From NCBI RefSeq assembly GCF_000379065.1, contig NZ_KB900614.1, positions 2,824,492-2,888,491 of the forward strand: 64,000 nucleotides of DNA, read 5' to 3'. The DNA comes from Salinispora mooreana. Lineage in GTDB: Bacteria > Actinomycetota > Actinomycetes > Mycobacteriales > Micromonosporaceae. The number at the start of each line of letters is the position of its first letter. Positions within the stretch are counted from its first letter, which is position 1. The notes under the pieces are model-generated. The model did not search any database. It was not told where the DNA came from and worked only from the letters and a program-made list of their open reading frames with translations. The translations under genes were made by a program, and so were the position numbers. Below are positions 28,080-37,733 of this stretch, piece by piece.

Positions 28080-29297
28080 GTGAACCTGAAGCCCTACCGG
28101 ACGGCGCTCGCCCTGCCCGGTCTCCGGGCCCTACTGATCGTGGCGGTGCTCGCGAGGATCCCGCTCACCACGATCGGTCTGACCCTGACGTTCTACGTCG
28201 TCCAGGACCTCGACCGGGGATACGCTGCCGCCGGGCTGGTCGGCGCCGCGATCACCGTCGGCGCAGCCCTCGGCGGCCCACTGCTGGGTCGCCTGATCGA
28301 CCGGCGCGGCCTGCGGCCGGTGCTGGTGCTGACCGCCGTCGCCGAAGCGGTCTTCTGGTCCACCGCGCCGCTGCTGCCGTACGCGTTGCTGCTGCCCGCC
28401 GCCTTCCTCGCCGGTTCGCTGGCGCTGCCGATCTTCGCGGTGGTCCGCCAGTCCATCGCGGCCATCGTGCCGGCCGAGAAGCGCCGGCCCGCGTACGCGC
28501 TGGACTCGGTGTCGGTGGAGTTGGCCTTCATGATCGGGCCGGTCCTGGCCACCCTCGCGGTCACCACCATCTCCGCCCGGACCACGCTGTACCTGGTGGG
28601 CGCCGCCATCGTCGCCGCCGGCGTCGGGCTCTTCCTGCTCAACCCGCCGGTCCGGGGCGCCGGCGAGGCGGCCGGTCCGCGACGTAGGGTGCCACGGCGG
28701 GAGTGGCTCACCGCCCGGATGGTCGCCGTGCTGGCGGTCAGCGCCGCCGCCACCGTGGTGCTGGGCGGCACCGACGTGGCCGTGATCGCGATCCTGCGCG
28801 ACAACGGCGACGTGGGCTTCACCGGCGTCGTGCTGGGCATCTGGGCGCTCGCCTCGCTGATCGGCGGCTTCACCTACGGGGCGATCACCCGGTCCCCGTC
28901 TCCGCTGGTGCTGCTGGCGGCGCTGGGCATCGCCACGATCCCGGTCGGGCTGGCCGGAGCGAACTGGTGGCTACTGAGCCTGGTGCTGATCCCCGCCGGC
29001 CTACTCTGCGCCCCCACCATCGCCTCCACCTCGGACGCGGCGAGTCGCCTCGCACCCGCGGACGCCCGCGGTGAGGTGATGGGGCTGCACGGCTCCGCCA
29101 TCACCGTCGGCGTCGCGGTCGGCGCCCCGCTGGCCGGAGCCGTCATCGACGCGTCGGCGCCGGCCTGGGGCTTCGCCGTAACCGGCGCGGTCGGCGCCCT
29201 GGTCGCTCTGGCGGTGCTGCCGGTGCGGCTACGCCACCGCCGGGAAGACGCGGCACCGGCCCCCGTTGCTCCACCCGAGCTGACCCGCGCTGTCTGA
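28080..29297 (+). CDS. MFS transporter
   Basis: The 405-aa protein has 12 hydrophobic helices split 6+6 by a basic linker (RGAGEAAGPRRRVPRRE). The short loop LLGRLIDRRGLRPVL matches the MFS signature between helices 2 and 3. Substrate unknown; it resembles the sugar-efflux/DHA1 type. It follows pncA by 64 bp on the same strand and could share its transcript, but a role in NAD precursor transport is only a guess. GTG start with GGAGG 11 nt upstream. Confidence 0.85.
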   Translation: MNLKPYRTALALPGLRALLIVAVLARIPLTTIGLTLTFYVVQDLDRGYAAAGLVGAAITVGAALGGPLLGRLIDRRGLRPVLVLTAVAEAVFWSTAPLLPYALLLPAAFLAGSLALPIFAVVRQSIAAIVPAEKRRPAYALDSVSVELAFMIGPVLATLAVTTISARTTLYLVGAAIVAAGVGLFLLNPPVRGAGEAAGPRRRVPRREWLTARMVAVLAVSAAATVVLGGTDVAVIAILRDNGDVGFTGVVLGIWALASLIGGFTYGAITRSPSPLVLLAALGIATIPVGLAGANWWLLSLVLIPAGLLCAPTIASTSDAASRLAPADARGEVMGLHGSAITVGVAVGAPLAGAVIDASAPAWGFAVTGAVGALVALAVLPVRLRHRREDAAPAPVAPPELTRAV

Positions 29298-29397
29298 GTG
29301 AAGTCAGAGTTCACGTGGCAGTGGCTCGTGTGCCGGTTCTAGCCGGTGTAGGCGTGAGTGGCGAAGCCGTTGCGGCGGTGCCAGATGCGGCCGTTGA

Positions 29398-29586
29398 AGT
29401 CGCCTTGACGCCCTGGAGGAGCTGCGTTCCAACGGCGGCCAGTCACTCAAGGATCAGATCGACCGGATCGCCGAGGCCACCTGCCGACAACCCCCAGGTG
29501 CGCTGACCATGTGGGAGTTGCGGAGAGCCCGTCCCTACCTGCATGCGGTGGAACGGGCCCCTCGTGGATCCGACGTACTCGGTTCG
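29398..29586 (+). pseudogene. small phage-type protein fragment
   Basis: An open stretch beginning at 29398, without a start codon, reads SRLDALEELRSNGGQSLKDQIDRIAE and continues to WELRRARPYLHAVERAP. The pattern LR-NGG-SL-D-IDRI is common in short holin-associated or tail-associated proteins of actinophages. The frame stays open to 29760, overlapping the next gene's 3' end, where it is likely a shadow. It is probably a relic; no other phage genes are near. Confidence 0.35.
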
Positions 29587-30954
29587 CTATCCGGCGCAGC
29601 CGGGTACATCGCCGGAGCAGTTGTCCGGTCGATTCTTGACCACAGTGGTTCCAGTGGCGGTGTTCAACTCGACCGTTCCGTTGGGCTCGTTGAAGATGCC
29701 ACCACCTTGTACGCCGGCGATATTCTTGACCACCTTCGTAGCAAAGAGGGCGGCTGTTGAGGTGGATTCGTTGTTTATGCCACCACCCTCGTCACCTGCC
29801 TGGTTGCCGATTATCTTTGTGCGTCGCAGAACCAGACTTCCGGCGCTGTAGATACCGCCACCGTCGGCGGTGGCGGCGGGGGCGGTGTTATTCTTAACGA
29901 GGCTGTCCTCGATGACAACGGAGGCGTCTGGATTTGACCGCAGTCCGCCACCATCGTTTTCGGTGGAGGTGTTCCCGGCAAGGGTGCTGCGCCGGAGTGT
30001 GAATTGCCCACTTCCTACGAAAATTCCGCCAGAGCCCGTGGTGGTGTTGTCCATGATTCGGGCATCTGTGACGATTCCGACGCCACTTTCCATGATAAGG
30101 CCACCGGCAAGGCTTTGAGCGTGATTGGCGGCAATAGCGCTGTACTCGATCCGGGCTGCTCCTTCCGTGCTTACTCCGCCCCCCAGATCCGCGGTATTGG
30201 CGGATATGTGAGATTTACTGACTTCGAGCACGGCGGTGCTGACGACACCTCCGCCGGAGGAACCAGCGGTGTTGCGGTCGACTGTGGAGTGCTTGATTCG
30301 AGTGATGCCGAAATTGGAGATGCCGCCACCTGCGGCGCCGGCGATGTTGCGGGTGATAGTGCTGCGGTTGGCGGTAAGTGCTCCACCGGCATTGACGAGA
30401 ACTGCGCCGCCGTTGCTGGTGGTGTGGCCGCCGGTGATTGTCAGGTGGTTGATGGTGAGGTCGCCGCCCGTGTCGACGGTGAGGATTCTGAACTGGTCGG
30501 TGGCGGCGGGGCGTTTGATGGTGGTGTGTGTGCCGCCGTTGAGGATGATCGGGGTGGTGATGGCGGGCAGGCCGGCGCCGTCGATATTGGCGGTGAGTAG
30601 GTACGTGCAGTCCCTGGCGAGGTCGAGGGCCGCACCACCGCGGGCGTTGGCCAGAGTGATCGCCGCGACCAGCGCATCGGCGCTACACGGGACCGGTGTG
30701 CCCTTGTGTCTGTCCTGCTTTCCCTTGCCCTTGTGGCCCTTGTTGTCGGTGGAGGCGTGGTCGGGGTTTCCCGGCCGGTCGTCGGCGGCGGCGAGAGTGC
30801 CATCGACGGTGCCGATAGCCGGCGCTCCGCCAATGCCGAGGCTGGTGGTGAGGGCCAGGCCGGTCACACCGGCCAGTCCGACGGCCCACCATCGTGACCT
30901 CGCCCGGCGCGCACCTGGTCGGTCCGGTTCGTGTACGTGGCACTGATAGTTCAT
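29587..30954 (-). CDS. secreted right-handed parallel beta-helix protein
   Basis: The 455-aa protein has a long signal peptide or anchor (hydrophobic about 26-47), a charged GHKGKGKQDRHKG linker and then about 12 beta-helix coils from residue 110 to the end. Each coil carries a GG(G/A)(I/V) turn followed by a polar strand, e.g. NGGAVLVNAGGALTANRSTI and GGGVVSTAVLEVSKSHI. This resembles Pmp-like/choice-of-anchor repeat proteins and pectate-lyase-fold surface proteins. No catalytic Asp set typical for pectinases is evident, so adhesion or a structural role is more likely. No LPxTG. GC content is visibly lower than in neighbours, suggesting transfer. Confidence 0.82.
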   Translation of the reverse strand: MNYQCHVHEPDRPGARRARSRWWAVGLAGVTGLALTTSLGIGGAPAIGTVDGTLAAADDRPGNPDHASTDNKGHKGKGKQDRHKGTPVPCSADALVAAITLANARGGAALDLARDCTYLLTANIDGAGLPAITTPIILNGGTHTTIKRPAATDQFRILTVDTGGDLTINHLTITGGHTTSNGGAVLVNAGGALTANRSTITRNIAGAAGGGISNFGITRIKHSTVDRNTAGSSGGGVVSTAVLEVSKSHISANTADLGGGVSTEGAARIEYSAIAANHAQSLAGGLIMESGVGIVTDARIMDNTTTGSGGIFVGSGQFTLRRSTLAGNTSTENDGGGLRSNPDASVVIEDSLVKNNTAPAATADGGGIYSAGSLVLRRTKIIGNQAGDEGGGINNESTSTAALFATKVVKNIAGVQGGGIFNEPNGTVELNTATGTTVVKNRPDNCSGDVPGCAG

Positions 30955-31335
30955 CGCGGTATTGGTGTCCTTCCCCGTTACGGACGAGAACCACCACCCC
31001 AGAGGACGGGACCCCGGTGGTGTCCCTCGGCTACCAGGCAGGCGGCAGCAACCACACCGAGCTAAACCGACACCAACCCCACCAAGACATGAACACGAAA
31101 AACATGCCTGAACGAGACATGAAACCGCCGTGGCATCAGGCACACCACGACGGGGGTGCCGGGCGGGACATCCGGGGCTTCCCGCCGGGCCCCGGGAGGG
31201 TGGGGGACGCCGCTACCGCACCGGTGGCTACCGGGGCGTTCGTCAGTGGCTACTGGGAGCGGTACGAGACCGACGACGGGCGCCGGCCCGGATATTCCCG
31301 GAGCGGCGCCCGTCGTCGGTGTGTACGGCGAGGCG
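30955..31335. other. 381-bp intergenic region between beta-helix gene and ctaD
   Basis: No gene found. It holds an AT-richer stretch (about 31075-31135) with several copies of GACATGA/ACATG, likely the promoter of the beta-helix gene on the minus strand, and the ctaD terminator at 31270-31319. Confidence 0.5.
31270..31319 (-). terminator. hairpin terminator of ctaD
   Basis: A perfect 15-bp stem (31270-31284 with 31305-31319) and 20-nt loop starts 17 bp after the ctaD stop. Confidence 0.82.
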
Positions 31336-33093
31336 TCAGTGGCGGTCTCGGTCGCTCGCCACGTCCTCCTGGTAGCTGGCGCCACCGTCGGCCTCGCTGG
31401 TCAGTGGCTTGGCCCCACCCTCCGGCGGGCCAGTCAGCGACTGACCGGCGGCCAGCTCGGGGAACTTGTAGTCGAACGCGGGCCGCTCAGAGCGGATCCG
31501 TGGCATCCGGTCGAAGTTCCGCAACGGCGGCGGCGAGCTGGTCGCCCACTCCAACGAGTTGCCGTGCCCCCACGGGTCCTCGACCTCGACCACCGGACCC
31601 GTCCTGTACGACTTCCAGCAGTTGTAGATGAACGGCAACGTCGAGATACCGGTGATGAACGCACCGACCGTGGAGATCATATTCAGCGTCGTGAAGCCGT
31701 CGATGGCCTGGTAGTCGGCGTACCGCCGGGGCATTCCCTCGTTACCGAGCCAGTGCTGCACCAGGAAGGTGGTGTGGAAACCGACCATGGTCAGCCAGAA
31801 GTGCACCCGGGCCAGCCGCTCGTCGAGCATCCGGCCGAACATCTTCGGGAACCAGAAGTAGATGCCGGCGAAGACGGCGAAGACGATCGTGCCGAAGAGC
31901 ACGTAGTGGAAGTGGGCCACCACGAAGTACGAGTCGGAGACGTGGAAGTCCAGCGGCGGGCTGGCCAGCAGCACCCCGGTGAGGCCACCGAAGAGGAAGG
32001 TGACCAGGAAGCCGACCGCGAAGAGCATCGGTGACTCGAAGCTGATCTGCCCCCGCCACATGGTGCCGATCCAGTTGAAGAACTTCATCCCGGTGGGGAC
32101 GGCGATGAGGAAGCTCAGGAAGCTGAAGAAGGGCAGCAGCACCTGGCCGGTGGCGAACATGTGGTGCGCCCAGACGCTCATCGACAGGGCTGCGATGGCG
32201 ACGGTCGCGGCGACCAGACCCTTGTAGCCGAAGATCGGCTTGCGGGAGAAGACCGGAATGATCTCGGAGACGATGCCGAAGAACGGCAGCGCGATGATGT
32301 ACACCTCGGGGTGCCCGAAGAACCAGAAGAGGTGCTGCCAGAGCAGCGGCCCACCGGTCGCCGGGTCGTACACGTGGGCACCGAGGATGCGGTCGGCGGC
32401 GAGCGCGAAGAGCGCGGCGGCCAGCAGCGGGAAGATCAGCAGCGCCAGCAGGCTGGTGACCAGCATGTTCCAGGTGAAGATCGGCATCCGGAACATGGTC
32501 ATGCCGGGCGCGCGGAGGGTCAGGATCGTGGTGATCATGTTGACCGAGCCGAGGATCGTGCCCAGACCGGAGATCGCCAGACCCACAACCCACATGTTGG
32601 CGCCCACACCCGGAGAGTGCTCCACGCTACTCAACGGGGTGTAGGCGAACCAGCCGAAGTCAGCGGCGCCACCCGGCGTGATGAAGCCAGCGGTGGTCAG
32701 GGTGCCGCCGAAGAGGAAGAGCCAGAAGGCGAAGCTGTTCAGCCGCGGGAAGGAGACATCCGGGGCACCGATCTGAATCGGCACGAGATAGTTGCCGAAG
32801 GCGAAGACGACCGGCGTCGCGAAGAACAACAGCATGATCGTGCCATGCATCGTGAACAGCTGGTTGAACTGCTCGGGCGACAGGAACTGCAGCCCGGGCC
32901 GCGCCAGCTCGGCCCGCATGATCAGGGCCATCAGCCCACCGATCATGAAGAACGCGAACGCGGTGACCATGTACATGATCCCGATCTGCTTCGCGTCCGT
33001 GGTGCGCAGCAGCCGCGCGAGGGCCGACCCCTGAACCGGCTCTCGGACCGGCCAGGGCCGGGTCACGACCGGCTTGGGTGCGACGGTGGTCAC
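31336..33093 (-). CDS. ctaD: cytochrome c oxidase subunit I
   Basis: The 585-aa haem-copper oxidase subunit has 12 membrane helices. Haem a ligand His in [12 protein letters not shown]; CuB ligands in [14 protein letters not shown] (His and the cross-linked Tyr) and [10 protein letters not shown]; haem a3 and haem a ligands in [12 protein letters not shown]. Part of the actinobacterial aa3 oxidase taking electrons from the bcc complex. Other subunits are not in the window. The C-terminus carries an extra polar tail. Confidence 0.97.
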   Translation of the reverse strand: MTTVAPKPVVTRPWPVREPVQGSALARLLRTTDAKQIGIMYMVTAFAFFMIGGLMALIMRAELARPGLQFLSPEQFNQLFTMHGTIMLLFFATPVVFAFGNYLVPIQIGAPDVSFPRLNSFAFWLFLFGGTLTTAGFITPGGAADFGWFAYTPLSSVEHSPGVGANMWVVGLAISGLGTILGSVNMITTILTLRAPGMTMFRMPIFTWNMLVTSLLALLIFPLLAAALFALAADRILGAHVYDPATGGPLLWQHLFWFFGHPEVYIIALPFFGIVSEIIPVFSRKPIFGYKGLVAATVAIAALSMSVWAHHMFATGQVLLPFFSFLSFLIAVPTGMKFFNWIGTMWRGQISFESPMLFAVGFLVTFLFGGLTGVLLASPPLDFHVSDSYFVVAHFHYVLFGTIVFAVFAGIYFWFPKMFGRMLDERLARVHFWLTMVGFHTTFLVQHWLGNEGMPRRYADYQAIDGFTTLNMISTVGAFITGISTLPFIYNCWKSYRTGPVVEVEDPWGHGNSLEWATSSPPPLRNFDRMPRIRSERPAFDYKFPELAAGQSLTGPPEGGAKPLTSEADGGASYQEDVASDRDRH

Positions 33094-33266
33094 GAGTGGC
33101 CTCCGGTTCTGGGTTGTCCCGCTCGGCGCGCTGTGCGGTAAGCGGCCGTCATCCGCAAGGATGGTAGTCCCCGACAGGCGGCCCGGCTGCGTGGGGTGGC
33201 CGGGTACTCTGCCCGGACCCGAATCGTGTCTCCGTTACCCGCCTCGGGGAGAGCACCCGAGTGGAC

Positions 33267-34376
33267 TCACAGTGGTCCCAGCAGCAGTCGGTAGTGCTCG
33301 CCGAAGATGCGCCCACCCCGTCCGCGCAGCAACGGGTCCCGCAACGCCGGCGCGACGTCCCGGGTCCGGTTACGGTCCCGGGTCCGGTCCCGCACCCAGC
33401 GGGTCCGCGGGCGGCGACGGCTCTCGTACGCCGTCAGGGCCGCGTCGATGTCACCGGTCGACCTCCGCAGCGACTCGGCGAGCACGACGGCGTCCTCGAG
33501 CGCCATCGCGGCGCCCTGCGAGAGGGTCGGCGCGGTGGCGTGCGCGGCGTCCCCGACCAGCAGCACCCGACCCCGGTGCCAACGGCCCAGCTCGACCTCC
33601 TCGGTCACGGTGGCATGCACCTGTTCCAGACAGTCCAGCACCTCGGGGATCGGTCCACCGTAGTCGCCGAACAACTCACCGAGCCGGGCCATCGGATCTG
33701 CCGGCGCGACGGCACCGGTCTCGTCGGCGTAGCAGTACAGCCGACCGGGGCCAACCGGAACGACCAGGAAGCCGGCCCGGTGACCGAGCAACGCGGTCCA
33801 CTCCGCTACCGGTGGGCCGTCGCGGACCACGGCACGGTAGACCACCTGACCGGTGCGGCGGGGCGGCCCGCCCAGCGCGGCGAGGGTGCGGACCTCGGAT
33901 CGCGGACCGTCGGCGCCGATCACCAGGTCGTACTCGGCGGTGAGACCGTCGGCAAAGGTGATGCCGACGCTCGTCGGGAAGGGGTCAACGGCGTCGAGCC
34001 CCACTCCGTACCGCACGGCTCCGCCGGCGCCGGTGAGCAGGACGCGGTGCAGTTCGCTCCAGAGCAACGCCCGGCACTGGCCGACTCCGGACCAGAGCGC
34101 CTCGAGGTCGACCTCACAGAGCGGCGCGCTTGTGGCGTCGCGGAAATACTGCCGGCGGATCACCTGGCCAAGCGGGCGGACCGGGCCGTCCAGGTCGAGC
34201 TGGCGCAGCGCCCGGTCAGCGTTGCCCGGCAGGTAGAGACCGCTGTCTACCAGGTCACCGGGGAAGAGTCTGTCAATCAGATCCGGTCGAAAGCCCGCCA
34301 GCTGCAGCGCCCGGGCCACGGCAAGACCGGCGAGACCCGCACCGACGACGAGGATACGCAGGGGGAAGCCACCCAT
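33267..34376 (-). CDS. FAD-dependent monooxygenase (PHBH fold)
   Basis: The 369-aa class A flavoprotein has GxGxxG at LVVGAGLAGLAVARALQLAGF, the DG motif VIGADGPRSEVRT and GD motif VLLVGDAAHATAPTLSQGAAMALEDAVVL. It lacks a thioredoxin-like C-terminal domain. Substrate unknown; homologues hydroxylate aromatics or act in tailoring reactions, but no pathway genes surround it. ATG 34376 with GGAGG 11 nt upstream. The C-terminus is Arg-rich. Confidence 0.88.
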   Translation of the reverse strand: MGGFPLRILVVGAGLAGLAVARALQLAGFRPDLIDRLFPGDLVDSGLYLPGNADRALRQLDLDGPVRPLGQVIRRQYFRDATSAPLCEVDLEALWSGVGQCRALLWSELHRVLLTGAGGAVRYGVGLDAVDPFPTSVGITFADGLTAEYDLVIGADGPRSEVRTLAALGGPPRRTGQVVYRAVVRDGPPVAEWTALLGHRAGFLVVPVGPGRLYCYADETGAVAPADPMARLGELFGDYGGPIPEVLDCLEQVHATVTEEVELGRWHRGRVLLVGDAAHATAPTLSQGAAMALEDAVVLAESLRRSTGDIDAALTAYESRRRPRTRWVRDRTRDRNRTRDVAPALRDPLLRGRGGRIFGEHYRLLLGPL

Positions 34377-34509
34377 GGTGGTGTACGCCTCCGGGAGGGG
34401 TCGGGGGGCACGCGTTGGAGGCAAGACAATACTTGGAGCAATCGACCCACACCAGTGTCCGACTGTCGCCCCGGCACCCGCCGAGGCCCGGCAACTCGCC
34501 AGTGCGCAC

Positions 34510-36306
34510 CTAGTCGGTGGTCGGATCGGTCAGCCGCCAGGCGGCGTTGATCAAACCGATGTGGGACAGGGCCTGCGGGGTGTTGCCGAGCTGCGCGCCG
34601 GTGTGCGGGTCGATCTGCTCACTGAGCAGCCCGACATCGTTGGCGTACCCGGCCGCCCGCTCGAACAGCGCCCCGGCACGCTCCCGCTCCCCCGCCAGCA
34701 CCAGGCACTCGACCAGCAGGAAGGTGCAGAGCAGGAAGCCGGCCGGGTCGGTTTCCCACCGCCGGATCAGCCCACCCCCGGCACCCAGGACCCGCTCCAC
34801 CGCGTCGATCGTGGCCCGCATCCGCGGATCGGTGGCCGGAAGGAAACCCACCACCGGCAGGAACAACACGGAGGCGTCCAGCTCGTCGGAGCCGAACGCC
34901 CCGGTGTACGCGCCGGCCCGCTCACTCCAGCCCGACCGCAGCACGGTGTCCCGGATCTCGTCACGGATCGTCGCCCAACGGTGGGGGTCCGCGCGCTCAC
35001 CGAGCCGGGGCGCCAACGCCACCGCCCGGTCCAACGCCACCCAGCAGAGCACCTTCGACGACAGGTAGTGCCGGTCAACGTCCCGGGTCTCCCACATGCC
35101 CCGGTCCGGCAACCGCCAGGTCTCGGCGACCTGCTCGGTCAACCCGCACACCATCTCGCGCACCTCATAGTCGAGGGGGTCGCCGAGCAGGTGGTGCAGG
35201 CGCCACACCGCCGCTACCACCTCACCCGGTACGTCCAGCTGCCGCTGCCGCCAGGCGTCGTTGCCGAACCGCACGGGGCGGCTGTCCGCGTACCCGCGCA
35301 GGTGCTCCGCGACGTGCTCGGAGATGTCCCGCTCCCCCGCCAGCCCGAAGAGCACCGGCACCGGCTCGGCACCGACCCGGCCGATCGAGTGCGCCGCCCA
35401 GGTGAACAACCGGGACGCCTCCGCCGGGCAGGCCGCCACCCAGAGGGCGCGCAGCGTCATCGAGAAGTCGCGCAGCCAGGCGTACCGGTAGTCGTAGTTG
35501 CGGTCTCCACCGAGCTGCTCCGGCAGGGAGGTGGTGAGCGCTGCGGCGACCGCGCCGCTGCGGGCATAGGTGAGCCCGGTGAGCACGACCGCGCTGTGCC
35601 GCACCAGCTCCGGGTAACACCCCTGGTACCGGTGGGTCTCCCGGAAGGCCTCCCACGCCTGCACCGTCTCGGCCAGCATGGCCGGCGGATCCAGCCGGAC
35701 CGACGGCGCACCGTACGCCGCCCGGAAGCCGGCGGCGAAGCCGACGGTCTCGCCGGCGGCGACCTCGAACTCGGTGTGCACCCGGTCCGTCCCGGCGCAC
35801 AGGGTCAGCGAATCCGAGCAGAGCTCCACCACCGTCGCGCCGGCCACGGCCAGCACCGTCCCGCCCGGCTGGTCGTGCAGGTACGGCGTGAGCAGTCCGT
35901 GGTCCGGACGGGGCACGAAGTCCGACGCCAGCCGTACCCGCCCGGAGAGCCCCTCGACGCACCGCAGCAACACCGCGGGCGAGTTCAGGCCAAGCTGGTG
36001 CCCTCGCGCCCCGCGTTCGGCGGCGAGCGCGTCGGTGACCGCGACACTCCCCTGCGGCGTGTGGTGGACGGTCCGCAGCACCAGCGTCTCCGGCCGGTAC
36101 GCGCGCTCCACCCGCCACCCGGGACGGTCCGCGCCGACTGGAGCCAGCCGCCAGTGGCCCGCCTCGGGATCGAGGATCCGCCCGAAGACCGCGGGAGAGT
36201 CGAACCGATCCGGGCACCACCAGTCGATGGAGCCGTTCCGGCCGACCAGCGCGCCGGAGCGACAGTCGGACAGGAACCCGTAGTCGGAGATCATCGGCTG
36301 GTCCAC
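34510..36306 (-). CDS. glycoside hydrolase family 15 protein (trehalase/glucoamylase-like)
   Basis: The 598-aa cytosolic enzyme has an N-terminal beta-sandwich (about 1-230, ISDYGFLSDCRSGALVGRNGSIDWWC) and an (alpha/alpha)6 barrel. Acid Glu in LPDRGMWETRD and base Glu in LLSEQIDPHTG. YAWLRDFSMTLRAL is the GH15 substrate-site block. Mycobacterial relatives (Rv2402/MSMEG_4535) are trehalases, so trehalose breakdown is the best guess. GTG 36306 or ATG 36294 could be the start. Confidence 0.9.
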   Translation of the reverse strand: MDQPMISDYGFLSDCRSGALVGRNGSIDWWCPDRFDSPAVFGRILDPEAGHWRLAPVGADRPGWRVERAYRPETLVLRTVHHTPQGSVAVTDALAAERGARGHQLGLNSPAVLLRCVEGLSGRVRLASDFVPRPDHGLLTPYLHDQPGGTVLAVAGATVVELCSDSLTLCAGTDRVHTEFEVAAGETVGFAAGFRAAYGAPSVRLDPPAMLAETVQAWEAFRETHRYQGCYPELVRHSAVVLTGLTYARSGAVAAALTTSLPEQLGGDRNYDYRYAWLRDFSMTLRALWVAACPAEASRLFTWAAHSIGRVGAEPVPVLFGLAGERDISEHVAEHLRGYADSRPVRFGNDAWRQRQLDVPGEVVAAVWRLHHLLGDPLDYEVREMVCGLTEQVAETWRLPDRGMWETRDVDRHYLSSKVLCWVALDRAVALAPRLGERADPHRWATIRDEIRDTVLRSGWSERAGAYTGAFGSDELDASVLFLPVVGFLPATDPRMRATIDAVERVLGAGGGLIRRWETDPAGFLLCTFLLVECLVLAGERERAGALFERAAGYANDVGLLSEQIDPHTGAQLGNTPQALSHIGLINAAWRLTDPTTD

Positions 36307-36657
36307 CCACCGCGGTTACCCCGAACCCGCACGGTCAGGCCGGTTCGACGCTGCCCGCAATTCGCCGCTGTCCCGCCGTTTGCGCCCGCGCTGGGCGGGA
36401 AGAGTCTGCCGACCGGCCCTTCGGCCTCCAGCCCGGCCGCATTGATCCGGTCTCGCCAAGTCCCCGCTGGTGTACCGCCGTACGGCTGCGCTGGCGGGAG
36501 ACGGCCAAAGCGCGGCCACGTACCGACGCGGGTCGGACGGCACCGTGCGCCCGTTGCCTCACCGCCGCCTGCGCAGCGGTGGGGCGCCCGGGTGTGGGGC
36601 CCGTCACCGGCCTGCGCCGCTCCGGTCAGGTGCCCCACACGCGGAGAGAGGCTCGGG
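36307..36657. other. 351-bp intergenic region upstream of the GH15 gene
   Basis: No convincing gene. Contains the hairpin at 36592-36640, and presumably the GH15 promoter. Confidence 0.5.
36592..36640 (-). terminator. hairpin terminator of the HesB-like gene
   Basis: Stem GTGTGGGGC (36592-36600) pairs with GCCCCACAC (36632-36640); the loop can form an inner ACCGG/CCGGT helix. It begins 17 bp after the stop of the minus-strand HesB-like gene. Confidence 0.65.
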
Positions 36658-36939
36658 TCACGGCTGCTCGGTGAAGCCGAACTGCACGATGCCCTCCTCG
36701 TCAACGGTCACGTCCACAGCGGCGTCCCCGAGCAGCTGGGCCGCGTCCGAGTCGAGGAAGATCCGGGCGCCCTGGTTGTCCACCACCTGGTCGCCGGCGA
36801 CGGGGCCCTCGACCAGTTGCACGGTGAGCGAGCCCTCATCCGGGTCGGCGGCGATCCGGACCCCGCCGTCATTCGCGACGTCCTGCTGATTGGCGAGGTC
36901 CCGGATCACCAGCACGGCGTTGTCGGTCATGGTCAGCAT
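36658..36939 (-). CDS. HesB/IscA-fold protein lacking cluster cysteines
   Basis: The 93-aa protein follows the A-type Fe-S carrier pattern (LANQQDVANDGGVRIAAD... VVDNQGARIFLDSDAAQLLGD) but has no Cys at all; the IscA C-x(n)-CGC ligands are replaced (C-terminus GFTEQP). It cannot carry a cluster in the usual way. Cys-less HesB-like proteins are widespread in actinobacteria and of unknown role. ATG 36939 has GAGGAG 7 nt ahead. Confidence 0.78.
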   Translation of the reverse strand: MLTMTDNAVLVIRDLANQQDVANDGGVRIAADPDEGSLTVQLVEGPVAGDQVVDNQGARIFLDSDAAQLLGDAAVDVTVDEEGIVQFGFTEQP

Positions 36940-37162
36940 GGCGGAGCTCCTCATGGTCCTGGGATTCACCACCGGCCGCAGATGGGGCCGGGGAACCGGC
37001 GGCGATCGCCGCCGTGGCCCGGGACCGCGATGGCCCCGCACGCCAACGGTGCCCCCTGGCGGGGCCCGCGTCATCCCGGGCCGCCAGCCCGTACCTGATC
37101 GGGTGAAAACCAGTGCTCCAGCCCACCGACCGCGGCGACCGTGCTACCGCGAGGACGGACGG

Positions 37163-37594
37163 TCAGCTCCGCTCGAGGACCACCACCGGGATCTCCCGGT
37201 CGGTCCGGGCCTGGTAGTCGTCATAGTCCGGCCAGATCGCCGCCATCGTGGCCCACATTCGCGGCTTCTCCGCCGGGCTCGCCACCCGTGCCCGGACGGT
37301 GAACCGCTCCGCACCGACCTGCACCTCGCCCCGCGGTTCGTCGCGCAGGTTGAGGTACCAAGAGGGATGCTTCGGCGCGCCCCCCTGAGAGGCGACCAGC
37401 AGGTACGCGTCGCCGTCGCGGCCGTAGATGAGCGCGGTACGCCGAAGCGAACCGCTCCGTCGCCCCCGGGTGGTCAGCAGCAGCGTGAACACCCCGGGTC
37501 GCCACTCGTGCCCGTCCGCTCCATCGGTTCGTTCGTACCGCGCGATGTGGTCGGCCACCCAGTCCGTGGGACTGTCCTGCACCTGCTCGGCCAT
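37163..37594 (-). CDS. deazaflavin (F420)-dependent nitroreductase-family protein
   Basis: The 143-aa Ddn/PNPOx split-barrel protein: VFTLLLTTRGRRSGSLRRTALIYGRDGDAYLLVASQGGAPKHPSWYLNLR is the family core. Lys/Ser around GGAPKHPSWY bind the F420 phosphate in Ddn. It probably reduces quinones or similar acceptors with F420H2; actinomycetes of this kind make F420. ATG 37594 with GGGAG 6 nt ahead. Confidence 0.9.
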   Translation of the reverse strand: MAEQVQDSPTDWVADHIARYERTDGADGHEWRPGVFTLLLTTRGRRSGSLRRTALIYGRDGDAYLLVASQGGAPKHPSWYLNLRDEPRGEVQVGAERFTVRARVASPAEKPRMWATMAAIWPDYDDYQARTDREIPVVVLERS

Positions 37595-37733
37595 CAGCAA
37601 CTCCCATCACCTGTGATCGATTGCCGCTCTGACGCTACCCGCTTCCGCGGCCCCCGCCGCCTCACGGGTCAGCGCGGAGCGTGCGGCCGCCGGGAGCCCC
37701 GTCAGCGCAGCATGGCCACCCGGGACGCCCGGC

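Noticed and set aside
36995..37015. Perfect palindrome CGGCGGCGATCGCCGCCG near the HesB-like gene as an operator
   Set aside because: Simple GC-rich palindromes containing GCGATCGC arise often in such genomes; no supporting context.
34375..37098. A 900-codon open frame opposite the GH15 gene
   Set aside because: It is the antisense of GC-rich coding sequence; composition is low-complexity and the opposite strand holds clear GH15 and HesB-like genes.
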